DNA of 64,000 nucleotides from an uncultured Maribacter sp. GTDB taxonomy: Bacteria > Bacteroidota > Bacteroidia > Flavobacteriales > Flavobacteriaceae. The position numbers and the translations under genes are program-made. The stretch is taken from NCBI GenBank assembly GCA_947498505.1, contig CANMKG010000005.1, positions 62,001-126,000 of the forward strand, given 5' to 3'. This document shows positions 37,436 through 47,193 of this stretch, in pieces (position 1 is the first letter of the stretch; each line of letters begins with the position of its first letter). The notes beneath the pieces were generated by a model. That model was given only the letters and a program-made list of their open reading frames with translations, was not told the origin of the DNA and did not search any database.

Positions 37436-39886
37436 ATGGGAGATTCTAAATTTTCAAATTTTGACAATATGTCTTTGCATGGCATTGATGGGGATTCTGA
37501 GTTAATACCGCTATTAACTCCAGAGGATGAGGAAAGCATGAATAGTGAAGGCTTACCTGAAACACTGCCAATATTGCCATTACGCAATACAGTTTTGTTT
37601 CCTGGTGTAGTGATTCCAATTACCGCTGGTAGAGATAAATCCATTCAATTAATAAAAGATGCCAACAATGGTTCAAAGGTAATTGGCGTAGTTTCTCAGA
37701 AAGATGAAGAAACCGAAAACCCTGGAGTTAATGATATTAACACCTTGGGTACGGTAGCAAGAATTCTTAGAGTGCTTCAAATGCCTGATGGGAATACTAC
37801 TGTTATAATTCAGGGAAAAAAACGATTTGAAGTTGCCGAAATTTTAACTGAAAAGCCTTATATGACGGCTACGGTTAGGGAAACTAAAGAAACCAGACCT
37901 GATGAAAGTGGTAAGGAGTTTACGGCTATTATAGAATCTATTAAAGAATTGTCGTTAAAAATAATTAGGGATAATCCTAACATTCCTAGTGAGGCGTCAT
38001 TTGCTATTAAAAATATTCAGAGTAATTCATTTTTAATCAATTTTATATCCTCAAACCTTAACTTAGGTGTTAAAGAAAAGCAAGGGTTATTAGAAATAGG
38101 AGACCTTACTGAGCGCGCTTTAGCTACGTTGAAATATATGAATGTTGAGCTTCAACGCTTAGAGCTGAAAAATGATATTCAGTCTAAAGTTCGGAATGAT
38201 TTAGATCAGCAACAACGGGAGTATTTTCTTCATCAACAAATGAAAACCATTCAAGAAGAACTTGGTGGAGTTTCTTATGATGAGGAAATTCAGGAAATGC
38301 GCGAAAGGGCAAAAAGTAAAAAGTGGGATAAAAAAGTTGGTGAGCATTTTGATAAAGAGTTAGCTAAAATGCAACGAATGAATCCTCAGGTTGCTGAGTA
38401 TTCTATCCAACGAAATTATTTGGATTTATTTTTGGAGTTACCTTGGAATGAGTTTTCTAAGGACAAATTTGACTTAAAAAGAGCGCAGAAAATTTTAGAT
38501 CGTGATCACTATGGTCTAGAAGATGTAAAAAAGCGCATTATAGAATACTTGGCAGTATTAAAACTTCGTAATGACATGAAGTCTCCAATACTGTGTTTAT
38601 ACGGACCTCCAGGCGTGGGTAAAACTTCATTAGGAAAATCTGTGGCAGAAGCTTTAGGGCGAGAGTATGTACGTATTTCTTTGGGTGGCTTACGTGATGA
38701 AGCGGAAATTCGTGGTCATAGAAAAACCTATATAGGAGCAATGCCGGGTAGAATTATTCAGAGTTTAAAAAAGGCAGGTACTTCTAATCCAGTTTTTATA
38801 CTAGATGAAATAGATAAACTTTCTAATAGTCACCAAGGAGATCCATCATCTGCTATGTTAGAGGTGTTGGATCCAGAACAAAATAGCGAGTTCTATGATA
38901 ATTTCTTAGAGATGGGGTACGACCTTTCTAAGGTAATGTTTATTGCTACAGCCAATAGTCTTGGTACTATTCAACCCGCATTGCGTGACCGAATGGAGAT
39001 TATTAATGTAAGTGGTTATACTATTGAAGAAAAGGTAGAAATAGCAAAAAGGCATCTACTACCTAAGCAGCTAGTAGAACATGGTTTAAATAACACACAT
39101 TTAAAAGTTGCCAAACCACAGCTGGAGAAAATTGTTGAAGGATATACTAGAGAGTCTGGTGTTCGTTCTTTGGAAAAGCAAGTGGCTAAAATGGTACGTT
39201 ACGCGGCTAAGTCTATTGCTATTGAGGAAGAGTATGATGTAAAAGTAAATAATGATATTATTGAAAAAGTACTTGGTGTACCACGTTTAGAACGTGATAA
39301 GTATGAAAACAATGATGTTGCAGGCGTGGTAACCGGTTTAGCTTGGACGAGTGTTGGTGGTGATATTTTGTTTATAGAATCTATTTTGTCCAAAGGAAAA
39401 GGAGCAATGAGCATTACCGGTAATTTAGGAAAGGTGATGAAGGAGTCTGCCACCATTGCTATGGAGTATATTAAATCTAATGCTGATAGATTTGGATTAG
39501 ATGCTACTATTTTTGATAAATATAATGTTCATATTCATGTTCCAGAAGGGGCAACACCTAAGGACGGACCAAGTGCAGGTATAACTATGTTAACCTCTTT
39601 AATCTCTTTGTTTACGCAACGTAAAGTAAAAAAGAGTTTGGCAATGACAGGTGAGATAACTCTTCGTGGAAAGGTGCTACCTGTTGGCGGAATAAAGGAA
39701 AAAATTCTTGCAGCTAAACGAGCAAAAATCAAAGAAATAATTTTGTGTAAGGATAACGAAAAGGACATTCTGGAAATTAAGCAAGATTATTTAAAAGGAT
39801 TAAAGTTTTATTATGTTACAGATATGCACGAGGTTGTGGATATTGCAATACTAAATCAGAAGGTTAAAAACGCTAAGAAGTTATAA
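37436..39886 (+). CDS. lon: ATP-dependent protease Lon
   Basis: Degrades damaged and regulatory proteins in the cytoplasm. The 816 residues have the N-terminal substrate domain (about 43-245, starting [19 protein letters not shown]), the AAA+ module with Walker [10 protein letters not shown] (Lys396) and Walker [11 protein letters not shown], and the C-terminal peptidase domain with the Ser713-Lys754 dyad (PKDGPSAG and GGIKEK). An acidic N-terminal extension of about 40 residues is usual in Bacteroidota. Transcribed divergently from an ECF sigma operon. Confidence 0.97.
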   Translation: MGDSKFSNFDNMSLHGIDGDSELIPLLTPEDEESMNSEGLPETLPILPLRNTVLFPGVVIPITAGRDKSIQLIKDANNGSKVIGVVSQKDEETENPGVNDINTLGTVARILRVLQMPDGNTTVIIQGKKRFEVAEILTEKPYMTATVRETKETRPDESGKEFTAIIESIKELSLKIIRDNPNIPSEASFAIKNIQSNSFLINFISSNLNLGVKEKQGLLEIGDLTERALATLKYMNVELQRLELKNDIQSKVRNDLDQQQREYFLHQQMKTIQEELGGVSYDEEIQEMRERAKSKKWDKKVGEHFDKELAKMQRMNPQVAEYSIQRNYLDLFLELPWNEFSKDKFDLKRAQKILDRDHYGLEDVKKRIIEYLAVLKLRNDMKSPILCLYGPPGVGKTSLGKSVAEALGREYVRISLGGLRDEAEIRGHRKTYIGAMPGRIIQSLKKAGTSNPVFILDEIDKLSNSHQGDPSSAMLEVLDPEQNSEFYDNFLEMGYDLSKVMFIATANSLGTIQPALRDRMEIINVSGYTIEEKVEIAKRHLLPKQLVEHGLNNTHLKVAKPQLEKIVEGYTRESGVRSLEKQVAKMVRYAAKSIAIEEEYDVKVNNDIIEKVLGVPRLERDKYENNDVAGVVTGLAWTSVGGDILFIESILSKGKGAMSITGNLGKVMKESATIAMEYIKSNADRFGLDATIFDKYNVHIHVPEGATPKDGPSAGITMLTSLISLFTQRKVKKSLAMTGEITLRGKVLPVGGIKEKILAAKRAKIKEIILCKDNEKDILEIKQDYLKGLKFYYVTDMHEVVDIAILNQKVKNAKKL

Positions 39887-39905
39887 TTTGTAGTATTTTT
39901 AATTG

Positions 39906-40613
39906 ATGCAAAAAATCACCATAGCTATTGATGGATTTTCCTCTACAGGAAAAAGTACTATTGCAAAGCAATTAGCCAAAGCTTTAGGGTACATTTATGT
40001 AGATACTGGAGCAATGTATAGGGCTGTGACTTTGTATGCTATGCAAAACAAGTTTATTGGAGGGGAACAGGAGAATTTAGTAGGGCTTGTTACTGAGTTA
40101 CCAAAAATCGCTTTAAAATTTGTTTACAATGCTGAATTAGGTTTTTCTGAAATGTATCTTAACGGAGAAAATGTGGAAAAACAAATACGCACCTTAGAAG
40201 TTTCTAGAAACGTCAGTGATATTGCAGCAATAGGAGAGGTTAGAACTAAACTTGTTGAAATGCAACAGCGCATGGGAGCTGAAAAAGGAATTGTCATGGA
40301 TGGTCGTGATATTGGTACAGTGGTTTTTCCAGATGCTGAATTGAAAATATTTATGACTGCATCAGCAGATAAGCGAGCAACCAGAAGGTATAAAGAGCTT
40401 TTAGATAAAGGTGAAGATGTTACTTTTGAGGAAGTGCTTAAAAATGTTGAAAAAAGAGATTATATTGACTCAAATCGAGAAATTTCACCCTTAACTAGAG
40501 CTACAGAAGCCATTGAATTTGATAATAGCGATATGGGGTTAGATGAACAATTTGAACGTATGCATAATTACGCGTTGCGTATAATATCAAAAAAAGAAAA
40601 AGGCACTTTATAA
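39906..40613 (+). CDS. cmk: Cytidylate kinase
   Basis: Phosphorylates CMP and dCMP with ATP. The 235 residues show the P-loop DGFSSTGKST, the CMP-binding VDTGAMYRAVTLY, MDGRDIGTVVFPDA, and the lid region KRATRRYKELLDKGE, with RDYIDSNREISPL near the end. I use the ATG at 39906; the TTG just before it adds one residue and is less likely. It lies 19 bases after lon. The stop codon is inside the stem of its terminator. Confidence 0.96.
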   Translation: MQKITIAIDGFSSTGKSTIAKQLAKALGYIYVDTGAMYRAVTLYAMQNKFIGGEQENLVGLVTELPKIALKFVYNAELGFSEMYLNGENVEKQIRTLEVSRNVSDIAAIGEVRTKLVEMQQRMGAEKGIVMDGRDIGTVVFPDAELKIFMTASADKRATRRYKELLDKGEDVTFEEVLKNVEKRDYIDSNREISPLTRATEAIEFDNSDMGLDEQFERMHNYALRIISKKEKGTL

Positions 40614-40627
40614 AGTGCCTTTTTTAT
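40599..40627. terminator. Bidirectional terminator covering the cmk stop codon
   Basis: A perfect 24-base palindrome (arms AAAGGCACTTTA / TAAAGTGCCTTT, 40599-40622) with T-runs on both strands. The cmk TAA is the first triplet of the right arm, so a ribosome at the stop would cover the hairpin. On the minus strand it serves the LysM gene. Confidence 0.88.
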
Positions 40628-40643
40628 ATTCTAAATTGTAGAA

Positions 40644-41024
40644 TTAAGCGTTTGGAATTACCAAAACTTGGTCTGGATGAATAACATCAGGATTACTTAA
40701 TAAATTTGTATTTGCTTCAAATATTTGCTTGTACTTCATTGCATCACCGTAGTAGTGCTTAGCAATTTTGCTTAAAGATTCTCCTCCTTTTACAGTATGT
40801 CTGTGGTAAACAGAATCGTCCGCCACACTAATGTTCGCTTTAATATCAGCAGGACTTTCTCCCCCTAACTCTTTAATTTTATCCCAGATAAGGTTTTTTT
40901 CGTATGGTGTGTTTGCTTCACCTTTTATTTTTAAAACGCCACCTTCCTCAGTTACGTTACCATCTTTAATTGCTAATTGTTCACCTAAATCAAGTACAGC
41001 TTGGTATTTTGCTTTTACGCTCAT
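40644..41024 (-). CDS. LysM-domain protein, Kbp/YgaU-like
   Basis: A 126-residue protein without a signal peptide. An N-terminal BON-like portion (about 10-70, IKDGNVTEEGGVLKIKGEANTPYEKN) precedes a C-terminal LysM domain (about 76-125, HTVKGGESLSKIAKHYYG ... PDQVLVIP). This layout matches E. coli Kbp (YgaU), a cytoplasmic potassium-binding protein; whether this protein also binds potassium is inference. It converges with cmk. Confidence 0.87.
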   Translation of the reverse strand: MSVKAKYQAVLDLGEQLAIKDGNVTEEGGVLKIKGEANTPYEKNLIWDKIKELGGESPADIKANISVADDSVYHRHTVKGGESLSKIAKHYYGDAMKYKQIFEANTNLLSNPDVIHPDQVLVIPNA

Positions 41025-41060
41025 AATAATCTTTTTTAATGGTTAATATTTCCGAGTTCA

Positions 41061-41083
41061 ATATAACAATATTTATGTTATAT
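41061..41083. repeat. Inverted repeat upstream of the LysM gene
   Basis: Arms ATATAACA / TGTTATAT around a 7-base loop, 37 bases upstream of the LysM start and 55 bases before the rpsA -33 element. No T-run follows. A regulatory site or hairpin is possible. Confidence 0.4.
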
Positions 41084-41137
41084 CACCGTAAAATATGGGT
41101 AATAGTACCATTAAATTGAAACCTTCTAAAAGTTAGG

Positions 41138-41168
41138 TTGGTATACTAATAAATAAATTGTATTTTTG
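41138..41168 (+). promoter_or_regulatory. rpsA promoter
   Basis: TTG (41138-41140), a 20-base spacer, then TATTTTTG (41161-41168). The start codon is at 41289, so the leader is about 115 bases, long for this genome; it contains the purine-rich AAGAGGAAAAGGGG at 41190-41203. Confidence 0.7.
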
Positions 41169-41288
41169 CACACCTTTTTTACAAATATTCAAGAGGAAAA
41201 GGGGATAGAACAAAAATTTATTTATAACTACTTCTATAATAATTGTATAACTCTTGAGATATTATAGAATACAAATTTAAATCAGCAA

Positions 41289-43121
41289 ATGGCTGAAGAA
41301 AAAAAAGAAGCTCAGGTAGAAGAAACTGCTCCTGTAGCACAAGAAGTAAAAGAGCAGGCTCCTGTTCAAGATCCAAAAGAATTTTTAGAAAACTTTAATT
41401 GGGAAAAATACGAGCAAGGTATTGAGCGTGTTGATGATGCTAAATTAGAGGAGTTTGAAAAATTAGTAGCTGAAAATTTTGTCGATACAGCAGATGAAGA
41501 AGTTGTTGAAGGTACTGTAGTATATCTTACAGATCGTGAGGCAATTATCGATATTAACGCAAAATCTGAAGGTGTTATATCACTAAATGAATTTCGTTAC
41601 AATCCTAACTTAGCTGTAGGTGATAAAGTAGAGGTGTTAATTGATATCCGTGAAGATAAAAGTGGTCAGTTAGTTCTTTCGCATAGAAAGGCAAGAACAA
41701 TCATGGCTTGGGATAGAGTTAACGCTGCACACGATAAAGAAGAAATTGTTAGTGGTTTCGTTAAGTGTAGAACTAAAGGAGGTATGATTGTAGATGTTTT
41801 CGGAATTGAAGCATTCTTACCAGGTTCGCAGATTGATGTTAAGCCAATACGTGATTACGATCAGTACGTAAATAAAACAATGGAATTCAAAGTTGTAAAA
41901 ATCAACCACGAATTCAAAAACGTTGTAGTTTCTCATAAAGCTTTAATTGAGGCTGATATTGAAGAACAGAAAAAAGAAATCATTGGCCAATTAGAAAAAG
42001 GACAAGTATTAGAAGGTGTTGTTAAAAACATTACTTCTTACGGTGTGTTTATTGACCTTGGTGGAGTTGATGGTTTAGTACACATTACAGATCTTTCTTG
42101 GAGTAGAATTAATCATCCAAATGAGGTTGTAGAATTAGACCAAAAATTAAACGTTGTAATTTTAGATTTCGATGAAAACAAATCTAGAATTCAGTTAGGT
42201 CTTAAACAATTAGAGAAGCATCCTTGGGAAGCTTTAAGTGAAGAAATTAAGATTGGAGACAAAGTAAAAGGTAAAGTTGTTGTAATTGCGGATTACGGAG
42301 CATTTATCGAAGTTGTTGAAGGTGTTGAAGGATTAATTCACGTTTCTGAAATGTCATGGTCTACACATTTACGTTCTGCTCAAGATTTCGTAAAAGTAGG
42401 AGATGAGGTTGAAGCAGTTGTTTTAACTCTTGATAGAGATGATCGTAAAATGTCATTAGGTATCAAGCAATTAACTCCAGACCCATGGACAGATATTACT
42501 GATAAATACCCAGTTGGTTCAAGACACAATGGTGTTGTACGTAACTTTACAAACTTTGGTGTTTTTGTTGAGTTAGAAGAAGGTATTGACGGATTAATTT
42601 ATATCTCTGATTTATCTTGGACTAAGAAAGTTAAACATCCATCAGAATTTGTTTCTGTTGGTGATGCTTTAGAAGTAGAGGTGTTAGAGTTAGATGTTGA
42701 AGGACGTAAATTAAGTTTAGGTCACAAGCAAACGACTGAAAACCCTTGGGATAAGTATGAGGCAGAATTCGCTTTAGATACTGTTCACAAAGCAAAAATT
42801 ACTGATATTGTAGATAAAGGAGCAACTATCGACTTTAATGAAGACATTACGGCATTTGTACCGCAACGTCACTTAGAAAAAGAAGATGGTAGCAAACTTG
42901 CTAAAGGTGAAGAAGCAGAATTCAAAATCATAGAGTTTAATAAAGACTTTAAGAGAGTTGTTGCTAGTCACACTGCAATATTCAGAGAAGAAGAAAAACG
43001 TAACGTAAAAGCTGCTGTTAAAAGACAAGCTGCTGCTGCTGATGAGGCTAAGCCTACTTTAGGTGATGCTAATGAAGCTTTACAAGCGTTAAAAGATAAA
43101 ATGGAAGCTGGTAAAAAATAA
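41289..43121 (+). CDS. rpsA: 30S ribosomal protein S1
   Basis: Binds mRNA on the 30S subunit and helps translation start, important where Shine-Dalgarno sites are rare, as here. The 610 residues start with an acidic tail, then carry six S1 repeats from about residue 70 to 570. Repeats 3-5 are clearest, with GVVKNITSYGVFIDLGGVDG, GKVVVIADYGAFIEVVEG and GVVRNFTNFGVFVELEEG. The C-terminus is rich in Lys and Ala. It is a single gene with a strong promoter, a long leader and its own terminator. Confidence 0.97.
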   Translation: MAEEKKEAQVEETAPVAQEVKEQAPVQDPKEFLENFNWEKYEQGIERVDDAKLEEFEKLVAENFVDTADEEVVEGTVVYLTDREAIIDINAKSEGVISLNEFRYNPNLAVGDKVEVLIDIREDKSGQLVLSHRKARTIMAWDRVNAAHDKEEIVSGFVKCRTKGGMIVDVFGIEAFLPGSQIDVKPIRDYDQYVNKTMEFKVVKINHEFKNVVVSHKALIEADIEEQKKEIIGQLEKGQVLEGVVKNITSYGVFIDLGGVDGLVHITDLSWSRINHPNEVVELDQKLNVVILDFDENKSRIQLGLKQLEKHPWEALSEEIKIGDKVKGKVVVIADYGAFIEVVEGVEGLIHVSEMSWSTHLRSAQDFVKVGDEVEAVVLTLDRDDRKMSLGIKQLTPDPWTDITDKYPVGSRHNGVVRNFTNFGVFVELEEGIDGLIYISDLSWTKKVKHPSEFVSVGDALEVEVLELDVEGRKLSLGHKQTTENPWDKYEAEFALDTVHKAKITDIVDKGATIDFNEDITAFVPQRHLEKEDGSKLAKGEEAEFKIIEFNKDFKRVVASHTAIFREEEKRNVKAAVKRQAAAADEAKPTLGDANEALQALKDKMEAGKK

Positions 43122-43142
43122 TTAGCTTTTTCAATTTATTAT

Positions 43143-43175
43143 AAAGCCCTAACAATTACGTTAGGGCTTTTTTTA
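43143..43175 (+). terminator. rpsA terminator
   Basis: Stem AAAGCCCTAAC / GTTAGGGCTTT with a 6-base loop and a T-run, 21 bases after the rpsA stop. Confidence 0.92.
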
Positions 43176-43211
43176 TGGACATAGCTAAGTATGTATTTAA
43201 TCATAATTCCC

Positions 43212-43219
43212 TATTTTTG
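43212..43219 (+). promoter_or_regulatory. pyrR -7 box
   Basis: TATTTTTG, 28 bases before the pyrR ATG. The resulting leader is too short for a PyrR-type attenuator. Confidence 0.5.
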
Positions 43220-43247
43220 TCAAACAAAAGAGTTGATGACATAATAC

Positions 43248-43787
43248 ATGAGTCAAAAAGTACTACTTTCCTCAAAAGAAATAAATATTATCCTTCATAG
43301 ATTGGCTTGCCAACTCCTTGAAAACCATTTAGATTTTGCGAATACAGTTTTAATAGGTATTCAGCCGCGAGGCACGTTTGTTGCTGAACGATTAACTAAG
43401 ATTTTAAAGGAAGAATATGGAGTTAAAAATATTCAACTTGGCCTGTTGGATATTACATTCTATAGAGATGACTTTAGGCGAGGAGAAAAACCTTTAGAGG
43501 CAACGGAAACCAAAATGGATTTTTTGGTAGAAGATAAAAAAGTGGTTTTGATTGACGATGTGTTATATACTGGCCGTAGTATTAGAGCCGCATTAACTGC
43601 AATACAATCTTTTGGAAGACCTTCTGAAATAGAGTTACTAACCTTAATAGACAGAAGATTTAGTAGACATTTGCCTATTCAACCCAATTATAGAGGTAGA
43701 CAGGTAGATGCTATTAATGATGAAAAAGTTAAGGTTATGTGGGAAGAAAAAGACGGAAAAGATATTATATACTTGAAAAATAAATAA
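43248..43787 (+). CDS. pyrR: PyrR: pyr regulator / uracil phosphoribosyltransferase
   Basis: A 179-residue type I phosphoribosyltransferase-fold protein. The PRPP loop is VVLIDDVLYTGRSIRAAL near residue 102; IGIQPRGTFVAERL and LTLIDRRFSRHLPIQ are typical of PyrR. In Firmicutes PyrR binds pyr mRNA to cause attenuation and also has weak UPRTase activity. Here it sits just before pyrB (3 bases), but the leader is too short for an attenuator, so regulation by RNA binding is not supported by the sequence. Confidence 0.94.
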   Translation: MSQKVLLSSKEINIILHRLACQLLENHLDFANTVLIGIQPRGTFVAERLTKILKEEYGVKNIQLGLLDITFYRDDFRRGEKPLEATETKMDFLVEDKKVVLIDDVLYTGRSIRAALTAIQSFGRPSEIELLTLIDRRFSRHLPIQPNYRGRQVDAINDEKVKVMWEEKDGKDIIYLKNK

Positions 43788-43790
43788 AAA

Positions 43791-44717
43791 ATGAGCGAAC
43801 TAAGTGTAAACCACTTATTGGGAATAAAGTATCTAAATGAAAAAGATATTCAACTCATTTTTGAAACCGCAGATCATTTTAAAGAAGTAATAAATAGGTC
43901 TATAAAAAAGGTTCCTTCGTTACGAGATATTACTATTGCAAATATATTTTTTGAAAATAGTACCCGTACAAAATTATCTTTTGAACTTGCTGAAAAAAGA
44001 TTGTCTGCTGATGTTATTAATTTTTCCGCAGGGCAATCATCTGTGAAAAAAGGAGAAACACTTATAGATACAGTCAACAATATTTTATCTATGAAAGTAG
44101 ATATGGTTGTTATGAGACATCCTAATCCAGGGGCTGGAATCTTTTTATCTAAGCATGTTAAAGCTGCAATTGTCAATGCTGGTGATGGAGCTCACGAACA
44201 TCCTACTCAGGCACTTTTAGACTCCTTTTCCATTCGAGAAAAACTTGGTGATGTGGCGGGTAAAAATGTGGTTATAGTCGGAGATATATTGCATTCAAGA
44301 GTGGCTCTGTCAAATATTTTTGCGCTAAAACTACAAGGAGCAAACGTTAAAGTGTGTGGACCTAAAACGTTAATTCCTAAATATATAGAATCTTTAGGGG
44401 TTGGGGTGGAAACCGATTTAAAAAAAGCGCTTAATTGGTGTGATGTGGCCAATATGCTCCGAATACAAAATGAACGTTTAGATATCAGCTATTTCCCAAC
44501 TACAAGGGAGTATACCCAACAATTTGGAGTGAATAAAAACCTTTTAGATAATCTGGACAAAGAAATTGTAATTATGCATCCTGGGCCAATCAATAGGGGT
44601 GTTGAAATTACAAGTGATGTGGCAGATTCTAAACAATCCATTATTTTAAATCAAGTTGAAAACGGAGTGGCGATTAGAATGGCAGTTATTTATCTTTTAG
44701 CTTCCAAAATAAAGTAA
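43791..44717 (+). CDS. pyrB: Aspartate carbamoyltransferase catalytic subunit
   Basis: Joins carbamoyl phosphate and aspartate in pyrimidine synthesis. The 308 residues have the carbamoyl phosphate site FFENSTRTKLSFELAEKRL, the central MRHPNPGAG and HPTQALLDSFSIREK, and the C-terminal aspartate-domain motif IMHPGPINRGVEI. No regulatory subunit gene (pyrI) is adjacent. It follows pyrR by 3 bases, and the next gene starts one base after its stop. Confidence 0.97.
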   Translation: MSELSVNHLLGIKYLNEKDIQLIFETADHFKEVINRSIKKVPSLRDITIANIFFENSTRTKLSFELAEKRLSADVINFSAGQSSVKKGETLIDTVNNILSMKVDMVVMRHPNPGAGIFLSKHVKAAIVNAGDGAHEHPTQALLDSFSIREKLGDVAGKNVVIVGDILHSRVALSNIFALKLQGANVKVCGPKTLIPKYIESLGVGVETDLKKALNWCDVANMLRIQNERLDISYFPTTREYTQQFGVNKNLLDNLDKEIVIMHPGPINRGVEITSDVADSKQSIILNQVENGVAIRMAVIYLLASKIK

Positions 44718-44718
44718 T

Positions 44719-45051
44719 ATGGTTTTTGATAAAAAAGGAACAACTACAACAGTTTTTCAAGAAAATATATCACAAGAAGAGTTTAAAACAAATCTCGAAA
44801 AAGCATACCCAAAAATTAAGAATGATAACGTAATTGTGAATCTTTTTTCCTTTGAAAAACTTACGGCTAATGATGTTTTGGAATATTTACAATTATCTAA
44901 TACCCATAGAGCATCCAATAAATCTTTTGTTTTGGTAACAAATAAAGTTTCTTACGACGATGTCCCAGAAGAAATTTGTGTGGTGCCAACACTTCAAGAA
45001 GCCAGAGATATTATTGAAATGGAAGAAATAGAAAGGGATTTAGGAATTTGA
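44719..45051 (+). CDS. Conserved protein of unknown function next to rnz
   Basis: A 110-residue soluble protein with alternating beta strands and helices (VIVNLFSFEKLTANDVLEYL, SFVLVTNKVSYDD, ICVVPTLQEARDIIEMEE), a layout that recalls STAS domains; this is only a resemblance. Its stop overlaps the TTG start of rnz, so the two are probably translated together. In related genomes such a gene may carry the name ribonuclease Z by association, but it has no metallo-beta-lactamase motif. Confidence 0.7.
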   Translation: MVFDKKGTTTTVFQENISQEEFKTNLEKAYPKIKNDNVIVNLFSFEKLTANDVLEYLQLSNTHRASNKSFVLVTNKVSYDDVPEEICVVPTLQEARDIIEMEEIERDLGI

Positions 45052-45953
45052 AATTAACTATTCTTGGCTGTTATGCCGCTACGCCGCGTACTTTAACTAA
45101 CCCTACATCTCAAGTACTTGAGATTAAAAATCATATGTTTTTAATAGATTGTGGAGAGGGTACTCAAGTTCAGCTTCGCAAGCATAAGGTAAAATTCTCA
45201 AGAATAAAACACATCTTTATTTCACATTTGCATGGCGATCATTTTTTTGGATTGCCGGGTTTAGTTTCTACGTTTAGGCTTTTAGGAAGGGAAACACCTC
45301 TTCATATTTATGGACCTAAAGGTATAAAGGAAGCTATTACCATGTTATTGAAGTTAGGGGATTCTTGGACTAATTACCCGCTACATTTTCATGAATTAAT
45401 TTCAAAAGAAAGTCAAGTTGTTTTAGAAGATGATAAGGTTTTAGTAGAAACCATCCCCTTAAATCATAGAGTTTATACCAATGGTTTTTTGTTTACAGAA
45501 AAACCTGCGGACCGTAAACTTAATATTGAAGTTGTTCAAAAGCATAATATTGATACAGCATATTATCAAAATATAAAAAAAGGGAAGAGTATTACATTGG
45601 ATAATGGAGAAGTAATTTCAAATTCTGAACTAACTTTTGACCCTCCAAAACCTAAAAGTTACGCTTTCTGTAGTGATACAGCGTATAAGCCAGATATTGT
45701 CAGTCAAATTGCAAAAAGCAGTGTGTTGTATCACGAGTCTACTTTTTTAGATACCGAATCTAAACTTGCAGTTAAAACCAAACACACGACAGCAAAAGAA
45801 GCAGCTGAAATTGCCAAAGCAGCTGAGGTAGAAAAATTAATTTTAGGACATTATTCTACTCGATATAAATCTATTGAAGCTTTCAAAGAAGAAGCCGAAC
45901 AGGTTTTTCCGAATGTATGCTTGGCTGAAGACGGTAAAGTTTTCGAAATTTAA
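45048..45953 (+). CDS. rnz: Ribonuclease Z
   Basis: A tRNA 3'-end processing endonuclease of the metallo-beta-lactamase fold. The 301 residues hold the zinc motif FISHLHGDHFFGLPG near residue 62, LIDCGEGTQVQLRK near 30, further ligands in FCSDTAY and LILGHYSTRY, and the ribonuclease Z motif HTTAKEAAEIA. The start is a TTG that overlaps the previous gene's TGA (TTGA). MKLTILGCYAATPR fits the family N-terminus, so this start is well supported. Confidence 0.95.
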   Translation: MKLTILGCYAATPRTLTNPTSQVLEIKNHMFLIDCGEGTQVQLRKHKVKFSRIKHIFISHLHGDHFFGLPGLVSTFRLLGRETPLHIYGPKGIKEAITMLLKLGDSWTNYPLHFHELISKESQVVLEDDKVLVETIPLNHRVYTNGFLFTEKPADRKLNIEVVQKHNIDTAYYQNIKKGKSITLDNGEVISNSELTFDPPKPKSYAFCSDTAYKPDIVSQIAKSSVLYHESTFLDTESKLAVKTKHTTAKEAAEIAKAAEVEKLILGHYSTRYKSIEAFKEEAEQVFPNVCLAEDGKVFEI

Positions 45954-46030
45954 TTAAATAGTAACACTCTAGCTTCCCATTTTACTTTCTTTTGCGGAAC
46001 TTTGTTTATCTTGGTTTAGATTCATAAAAA

Positions 46031-46678
46031 ATGCAAAAGGATTTAGGTAATTATAGAAAATCGTACGAAAAAAGCGATTTATTGGAAAGCGGTGTTTCTG
46101 ATAACCCAATGGAGCTTTTCCAAAAATGGTTTTATGAGGTAGAAAATTTTGGTGGCATTGATGAGCCAAATACTATGACAGTTTCCACTATAGGGCTTGA
46201 TGGTTTTCCAAAAAATAGAATAGTGTTATTGAAAAAGTATACACATGAAGGTTTTATTTTTTACACCAATTATAACAGTGAAAAAGGAAAAGCTATTGAC
46301 GAAAATCCGGGCGTTTGTTTATCCTTTTTTTGGCCAAATATGGAACGTCAGTTTATTGTTAAAGGAACGGCAGAAAAGATAGCTCCAAATATGTCAGACG
46401 GGTATTTTGAGTCTAGGCCGGTTGGAAGTCAGCTAGCAGCAATTGCATCAAATCAAAGTAGTGTAGTAGCTTCACGCGAAGAGCTTGAAAAAAGCGTGAA
46501 ATTATTAGAGCAGAAGTATCAAAATAAACCACTTGAACGTCCAAAACATTGGGGAGGTTATCTTGTGAGACCAATATCAATGGAGTTTTGGCAAGGCAGA
46601 CCAAATAGATTGCATGACCGTTTACGATATACGTTAGAAGAAAGTTTTGATTGGAAAATTGAACGCCTTCAACCTTAG
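46031..46678 (+). CDS. pdxH: Pyridoxamine 5'-phosphate oxidase
   Basis: An FMN enzyme that makes pyridoxal 5'-phosphate. The 215 residues show the start helix DLGNYRKSYEKSDLLES, the FMN-binding PKNRIVLLKKY and FYTNYNSEKGK, and the C-terminal signature MEFWQGRPNRLHDRLRY. Length and motifs are standard. It lies about 80 bases after rnz and 26 bases before the sixA-like gene in the same direction. Confidence 0.97.
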   Translation: MQKDLGNYRKSYEKSDLLESGVSDNPMELFQKWFYEVENFGGIDEPNTMTVSTIGLDGFPKNRIVLLKKYTHEGFIFYTNYNSEKGKAIDENPGVCLSFFWPNMERQFIVKGTAEKIAPNMSDGYFESRPVGSQLAAIASNQSSVVASREELEKSVKLLEQKYQNKPLERPKHWGGYLVRPISMEFWQGRPNRLHDRLRYTLEESFDWKIERLQP

Positions 46679-46704
46679 TTTTTAATTAAAATGTACTTAC
46701 GTAA

Positions 46705-47193
46705 ATGAAAACACTTATTCTTGTGCGTCATGCGAAATCTTCTTGGGAATATCCTGTTGATGATAAAGACAGACCTTTAAAGCAACGCGGAATTAATGAT
46801 GCGCATATAGTAAGTAATGCTTTTAAACATGAAGATGTTAAGCCAGATTTTATTTATTCTAGTCCGGCAAATAGAGCGCTCCACACGAGCATGATTTTTA
46901 TCAGAAACTTAGACCTTTCAATGGATTATTTTAGAGTTTCTAATAGTTTGTATGACTTTTCAGGGAGTAGTGTTTATGAGTTTATATCCAAATTAGATGA
47001 TTCGTTCAATATTGTAATGATTTTTGGGCATAATAATGCACTAACCAATATTGTAAATACTATTGGTAATTCATATATTGACAATGTTCCCACGAGCGGT
47101 TTGGTGCAGATTAATTTTAATGATAATAACTGGAATTCCATAAAAAAAGGAGTAACGGTAAAAACAATTTTTCCTAAGCAATTTAAAATATGA
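46705..47193 (+). CDS. SixA-type histidine phosphatase
   Basis: A 162-residue phosphoglycerate mutase-like phosphatase of the short SixA group. The catalytic RHA motif with His9 opens the protein (LILVRHAKSSW), and the second histidine is in MIFGHNNALTNIV. SixA of E. coli dephosphorylates His in a phosphorelay; the target here is unknown. Its stop overlaps the ppk1 start (ATGA), linking it to polyphosphate metabolism. Confidence 0.92.
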   Translation: MKTLILVRHAKSSWEYPVDDKDRPLKQRGINDAHIVSNAFKHEDVKPDFIYSSPANRALHTSMIFIRNLDLSMDYFRVSNSLYDFSGSSVYEFISKLDDSFNIVMIFGHNNALTNIVNTIGNSYIDNVPTSGLVQINFNDNNWNSIKKGVTVKTIFPKQFKI

